Both the position numbers and the translations under genes were made by a program. 64,000 nucleotides of DNA from Stieleria maiorica (lineage in GTDB: Bacteria; Planctomycetota; Planctomycetia; Pirellulales; Pirellulaceae): assembly GCF_008035925.1 (NCBI RefSeq), contig NZ_CP036264.1, forward strand, positions 333,774 to 397,773, written 5' to 3'. Under the pieces are notes generated by a model that was given only the letters and a program-made list of their open reading frames with translations, was not told the origin of the DNA and made no database searches. Positions 60,219 to 64,000 of the stretch are shown piece after piece; the stretch's first letter is position 1, and each line of letters begins with the position of its first letter.

Positions 60219-63200
60219 ATGAGCCAAGCGAAACCGGCGGCAGACACCGCCAACATTACCGACGAGCACTTCTTCATCGCCGGCATCGGCGCTTCGGCCG
60301 GGGGGCTGGAGGCATTGGAGCAGCTGTTTGAGAACACGGCGGTCGACAGCGGGTTGGCCTACGTCGTGGTCCAGCACCTCTCGCCGGACTTCAAGAGCGT
60401 GATGGACCAGCTGTTGACCCGGAAGACAAAGATTCCGGTGCGGCTGATCGAAGACGGGACCAGGATTTTGCCCAACCACATCTACTTGTTGCCGCCCAAA
60501 AAGGAAGCGATTCTATCCAACGGAAAACTGTTGCTGGCCGACCGTTCGGCGGGCGAACAGCTCAGCTTTCCGATCGATCATTTTTTCCGTTCGCTGGCCC
60601 AAGACGCAGGACGCAATTCGATCGCCATCGTGCTCTCGGGCACCGGCACCGACGGATCTCGCGGCATCTTGGACATTCATGCGGCCGGAGGTTTGGTCGT
60701 TGTTCAAAGCGAAGCGTCGGCGAAATTCGACGGCATGCCCCGCAGCGCCTGTGACACCGGCATCGTGGACATGGTCCTGCCGGCTCGCGAGATGCCGGCG
60801 GCGTTGCTCCGCTACCTTCAAACCCCCTGGCACGCCGCCCCCAAGCCCGGTTCGGAGTCAAACGAAGTGCTCGACGCGCCCCTACGGTCGATCCTGACAC
60901 AGTTGAAAGACAGCTATGACTTGGACTTTTCTCACTACAAGAGCACGACGATCGGCCGCCGGATCGAACGGCGGTTGTTGTTGACCGGCACGGTGGAATT
61001 GGAAGAGTATGCCGAGCGTGTGAAGAGCGATGAAGGGGAACTGGATCGTCTGTATCGCGACCTGTTGATCGGAGTGACCGGATTCTTTCGTGACAAGGAA
61101 GTGTTCGATCGCTTGGAGCTGGATGTCATCCCGGAATTGTTTTCGCGACTCGGTCCGGGCGAAGAGTTTCGGGCCTGGGTCGCCGCCTGTGCGACCGGCG
61201 AGGAGGCGTATTCGTTGGCCATCCTGCTGGCCGAACGATTGCAACTGGAGGAGTCCGATCGACCGGTCCGCGTGTTCGCGTCGGACGTCCACCGACGCTC
61301 GTTGAAACTGGCCAGCCGTGCGATCTACCAACCCGAAAGCTTGGCCGGGTTGACCGCCGAACGGCTCGAGCGGCACTTCATTCAGCGGGAGGACGGGTAT
61401 CACGTCTCGCCCGAAGTCCGCAAGATGGTCGTGTTCACACCGCACAACGTGATCCGCGATGCGCCCTTCACGCGGCTGGACATGATCACCTGCCGCAACA
61501 TGTTGATCTACTTCACCCAACCGGCCCAAAAGAAAGCGTTGTCGCTGTTCCATTTCGGCCTGAAACGGAACGGTGTGCTGTGCCTGGGGACCAGCGAAAC
61601 GACCGGTGACTTGTCGGACGAATTCGAGCCGATCGACGACCGGGCACGGATCTATCGCAAACACCGTGAACTGAAATTGACCACCGAGATGCGAATGCCG
61701 ATCGCGACTCCGGCCCGTGTCCCCGCGCCGCTTTCGGACGGCCCCGGACTGTTGCGATCGATCCCGGCGCAAAGCCTGCTTCACACTTACGACCAATTGC
61801 TGGAGCACTTCATGCCGCCGGGGATCTTGATCTCGTCGGGCCGCGAGTTGATCCACACCTTCAAAGGGGCAGGAAAGTATTTCCGCGCACCCCAGGGCCG
61901 GCCGTCGTCGGACATCCTGGAAGCCCTGCTGCCCGATCTCCGCTCCACCTTGTCGGCGGCCATCCGCCGCGGCATGCAAAACAAAGCACCGGTCAAGTAC
62001 GCCGGTGTCAAATGCCAGACCGCCGACGGCCCGGAGCAGTTGACCGTGATGGTCTTGCCGATCGAAGACCCCAACGGCAACACCCAGCTGTTATTGCAAT
62101 TCCAAAGCGATTCCCCGACCGAGGACCCGGTTCAGCCGGCCAACGTCGACGCCAGCACGATGTCCAACGAAGAGTTCGAGGCCATCGAACGGGAACTTCA
62201 ATTCACCAAGGACAGTTTGCAGTCGACCATCGAAGAATTGCAGACGACCAACGAAGAGCTTCAATCCGCCAACGAACAATTGACGTCGTCCAACGAGGAG
62301 CTTCAAAGTACCAACGAGGAATTGCACAGCGTCAACGAAGAACTTTACACCGTCAACGCCGAACACCAGCGCAAGATCGATGAACTGACCGAGTTGAACG
62401 ACGACATGGACAACCTGCTGATCAGCACCAACGTCCACACGATCTTCCTGGATCGCGAACTGTGTATTCGGCGATTCACGCCCGGGATCGCCGAAACGTT
62501 CAGTTTGATTCCGCAAGACGTCGGACGACGCTTCGACAGTTTCTCGCACCAGATCTTGTACTCGGGGCTGATCGATGAGATTCGGTCCGTCTTGAAGAAC
62601 GGCAAGGCGTTCGAAAAGGAGGTCGTCGATCAGGCGGGCACCTGGCACCTGCTGCGGATTCAGCCCTACATCGCACGCAAGCGGATCGACGGGGTCGTCA
62701 TCACGCTGATCGACATCACCACGCTCAAAAACGCCGAGGCGATGTTGCGAGAGATGTCCGAGATCGTCGAGCACTCCGACGATGCCATCTATCGCGTCGA
62801 CCTGGACGGCACGATCCGTACCTGGAACCTCGGCGCCAGCCGGCTGTACGGCTACGAAAGCCAGCAAGTCACCGGCAAACACGTCTCCATCCTCGCGCCG
62901 TCGGATCGCCCCTCCGAACCCGAATCCTATCTCGAGCGGATCCGCACCGGCATCGCGGTCGACCGCGTGGAAACCTCGCGTGTCCGCCGCAACGGCACCA
63001 GCATCGACGTCTCGCTGACCGTTTCGCCGATCCATGATCACCATCGAAACATCGTCGGCGCATCGGTGATCGCCCGTGACATCACCAAACAGCGTCAAGC
63101 CGAATTCGAGATCCGGGAAGCGGTCCGGCACCGTGACCAATTCCTCGCCACGCTTTCGCATGAGCTTCGCAATCCGCTCTCGGCGATCCTCAACGCGACC

Positions 63201-64000
63201 TCCCTGCTGAAGGAAGACGGCATCAATGCGGACACGATCCGCGAAGCCCGTGAGGTCGTCGACCACCAACTCCGGCACGTCGCTCGGTTGCTCGATGACT
63301 TACTGGAAGTGGCGCGATTCACCCATGGCAAGATCGTGTTGCGCAACGAGGTGTTCGACCTGACGGACTTGGTGATGGACGTCGTCGATTGCATTCAATT
63401 TCAAGTCGATGAAAAAAAGCAGCAGTTGCGTGTCGATGTTTCTGATGGCCCGCTTTACGTCGAAGGTGACTTGGGGCGGTTGCAGCAGGCGCAGGTCAAC
63501 TTGTTGGTCAATGCTTCGAAATACAGCGCCGAATCGCGTAGCATTTCCTACGGGGTCGGTCGCGACGGAAACGATGCGGTCATCACCGTTCGGGATGAAG
63601 GCCAAGGCATTCCCGCGTCGCTGTTGCCGTCGATTTTTGAGCCCTTCACCCAGGCCGATCAAAGCATCGAACGTTCCCAAGGCGGCATGGGGTTGGGGTT
63701 GCCGCTGGTGCGGATGATCGCCAAGGCGCACAACGGAACCGCGGTCGCCCACAGCGGTGGTCCGGGGCGGGGCAGCGAGTTCACCATCCGCATTCCGATC
63801 ACCGACAAACGACCGACCGACCAGGTGCCGTCCGACACGGCGGCGACGCCTGGGCGAAAACTGTTGCTGATCGAAGACAACGACGGGATCCGGCGGATGC
63901 TTTCGCGTTCGATGCAGCTGAAAGGGTTCGAGGTCGCCACGGCGGTCACCGGACGCGAAGGCATCGAAGCGATTAAAGAATTCCGTCCCGACATCGCCGT
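60219..64000 (+). CDS. CheB-CheR-PAS-PAS-histidine kinase-receiver fusion (2), truncated by window edge
   Basis: At least 1260 residues are present, with the reading frame open at the right edge. The CheB triad is Ser26, His53 and Asp145 (GIGASAGG, VVQHLSPD, GTGTDGSRG). CheR has WVAACATGEEAYSLAILLAE and TRLDMITCRNMLIYF. The coiled coil (STIEELQTTNEELQSANEQL) and two PAS regions (about 720-845 and about 850-960) follow. A HisKA/HATPase kinase comes next (His981 in LATLSHELRNPLSAIL; NLLVNASKYS; MGLGLPLVRMIAKAHNG), and a C-terminal receiver begins at about 1214 (RKLLLIEDNDGIRRMLSRSM). It is a paralogue of the preceding gene with an added receiver, so it is a hybrid kinase. ATG 60219 follows GGGGG at 60208-60212. 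Confidence 0.9.
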   Translation, partial: MSQAKPAADTANITDEHFFIAGIGASAGGLEALEQLFENTAVDSGLAYVVVQHLSPDFKSVMDQLLTRKTKIPVRLIEDGTRILPNHIYLLPPKKEAILSNGKLLLADRSAGEQLSFPIDHFFRSLAQDAGRNSIAIVLSGTGTDGSRGILDIHAAGGLVVVQSEASAKFDGMPRSACDTGIVDMVLPAREMPAALLRYLQTPWHAAPKPGSESNEVLDAPLRSILTQLKDSYDLDFSHYKSTTIGRRIERRLLLTGTVELEEYAERVKSDEGELDRLYRDLLIGVTGFFRDKEVFDRLELDVIPELFSRLGPGEEFRAWVAACATGEEAYSLAILLAERLQLEESDRPVRVFASDVHRRSLKLASRAIYQPESLAGLTAERLERHFIQREDGYHVSPEVRKMVVFTPHNVIRDAPFTRLDMITCRNMLIYFTQPAQKKALSLFHFGLKRNGVLCLGTSETTGDLSDEFEPIDDRARIYRKHRELKLTTEMRMPIATPARVPAPLSDGPGLLRSIPAQSLLHTYDQLLEHFMPPGILISSGRELIHTFKGAGKYFRAPQGRPSSDILEALLPDLRSTLSAAIRRGMQNKAPVKYAGVKCQTADGPEQLTVMVLPIEDPNGNTQLLLQFQSDSPTEDPVQPANVDASTMSNEEFEAIERELQFTKDSLQSTIEELQTTNEELQSANEQLTSSNEELQSTNEELHSVNEELYTVNAEHQRKIDELTELNDDMDNLLISTNVHTIFLDRELCIRRFTPGIAETFSLIPQDVGRRFDSFSHQILYSGLIDEIRSVLKNGKAFEKEVVDQAGTWHLLRIQPYIARKRIDGVVITLIDITTLKNAEAMLREMSEIVEHSDDAIYRVDLDGTIRTWNLGASRLYGYESQQVTGKHVSILAPSDRPSEPESYLERIRTGIAVDRVETSRVRRNGTSIDVSLTVSPIHDHHRNIVGASVIARDITKQRQAEFEIREAVRHRDQFLATLSHELRNPLSAILNATSLLKEDGINADTIREAREVVDHQLRHVARLLDDLLEVARFTHGKIVLRNEVFDLTDLVMDVVDCIQFQVDEKKQQLRVDVSDGPLYVEGDLGRLQQAQVNLLVNASKYSAESRSISYGVGRDGNDAVITVRDEGQGIPASLLPSIFEPFTQADQSIERSQGGMGLGLPLVRMIAKAHNGTAVAHSGGPGRGSEFTIRIPITDKRPTDQVPSDTAATPGRKLLLIEDNDGIRRMLSRSMQLKGFEVATAVTGREGIEAIKEFRPDIA

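Noticed and set aside
1..64000. tRNA and rRNA genes
   Set aside because: I saw no tRNA-like cloverleaf with a GGTTCGAAT-type arm and no rRNA-like sequence; a covariance search was not possible.

Overview
The window is GC-rich, gene-dense DNA from a planctomycete, most likely a Pirellulaceae/Rhodopirellula-type marine lineage. The evidence is the combination of paralogous families expanded in that phylum: cytochrome-like PSD1 (DUF1549/DUF1553) proteins, DUF1501 and DUF1800 proteins, a PVC-type heme/propeller/HEAT protein, a DUF1080 glycoside-acting protein, an N-terminal 'LETRRVMA' (LEPR-like) secretion motif on an RTX protein, several GTG starts, and several families of intergenic palindromic repeats. 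The assignment rests on recognised families and was not computed. No rRNA, tRNA, CRISPR array or insertion sequence was found.

Layout. 1-2.7 kb: a truncated two-TM sensor-like gene facing a TPR gene, then trmL. 3.0-7.1 kb: a probable operon of zinc-ribbon membrane protein, HD phosphohydrolase, nagB and a YpdA-like flavoprotein, the middle genes overlapping. 7.4-14.9 kb: two PSD1 cytochrome-like proteins and a DUF1501 protein. 15-19.8 kb: a secreted DUF1080 protein divergent from a large PVC heme protein. 19.8-21.5 kb: a Gly/Tyr/His-rich secreted protein and a HEAGH lipoprotein. 21.8-25.6 kb: RTX protein, ECF-like sigma factor and a membrane anti-sigma/FecR-like protein. 25.6-32.3 kb: an HtrA-type protease, a DksA/TraR protein, and a 1429-residue FHA/coiled-coil membrane protein. 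32.6-34.7 kb: D-hydantoinase and a small membrane protein, which converge inside a shared repeat element.

34.8-47.9 kb (minus strand) is the most notable multi-gene block: a DUF4132-like protein, a 1713-residue orphan protein, a MoxR-type AAA+ ATPase, a DUF5682-vWA fusion and a SWIM zinc-finger protein. This is the gene content of the poorly understood E. coli yehI-yehQ (molR) region, rearranged. The tight overlaps (ATGA and an 8-base overlap) suggest that the products work together. 48.2-52.8 kb: a DUF1501/DUF1800 pair and a secreted DUF3352-like protein.

53.1-64 kb is a signalling island on the plus strand: a CsrA-receiver domain fusion whose Shine-Dalgarno sits in a CsrA-site-like hairpin loop; a histidine kinase with a complete ethylene-receptor transmembrane domain, coupled by ATGA to a CheY/Rcp1-like regulator; and two CheB-CheR-coiled coil-PAS-kinase proteins, the second running off the right edge. 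Between them lie repeat-rich intergenic stretches, including a strong stem-loop with a T tract.
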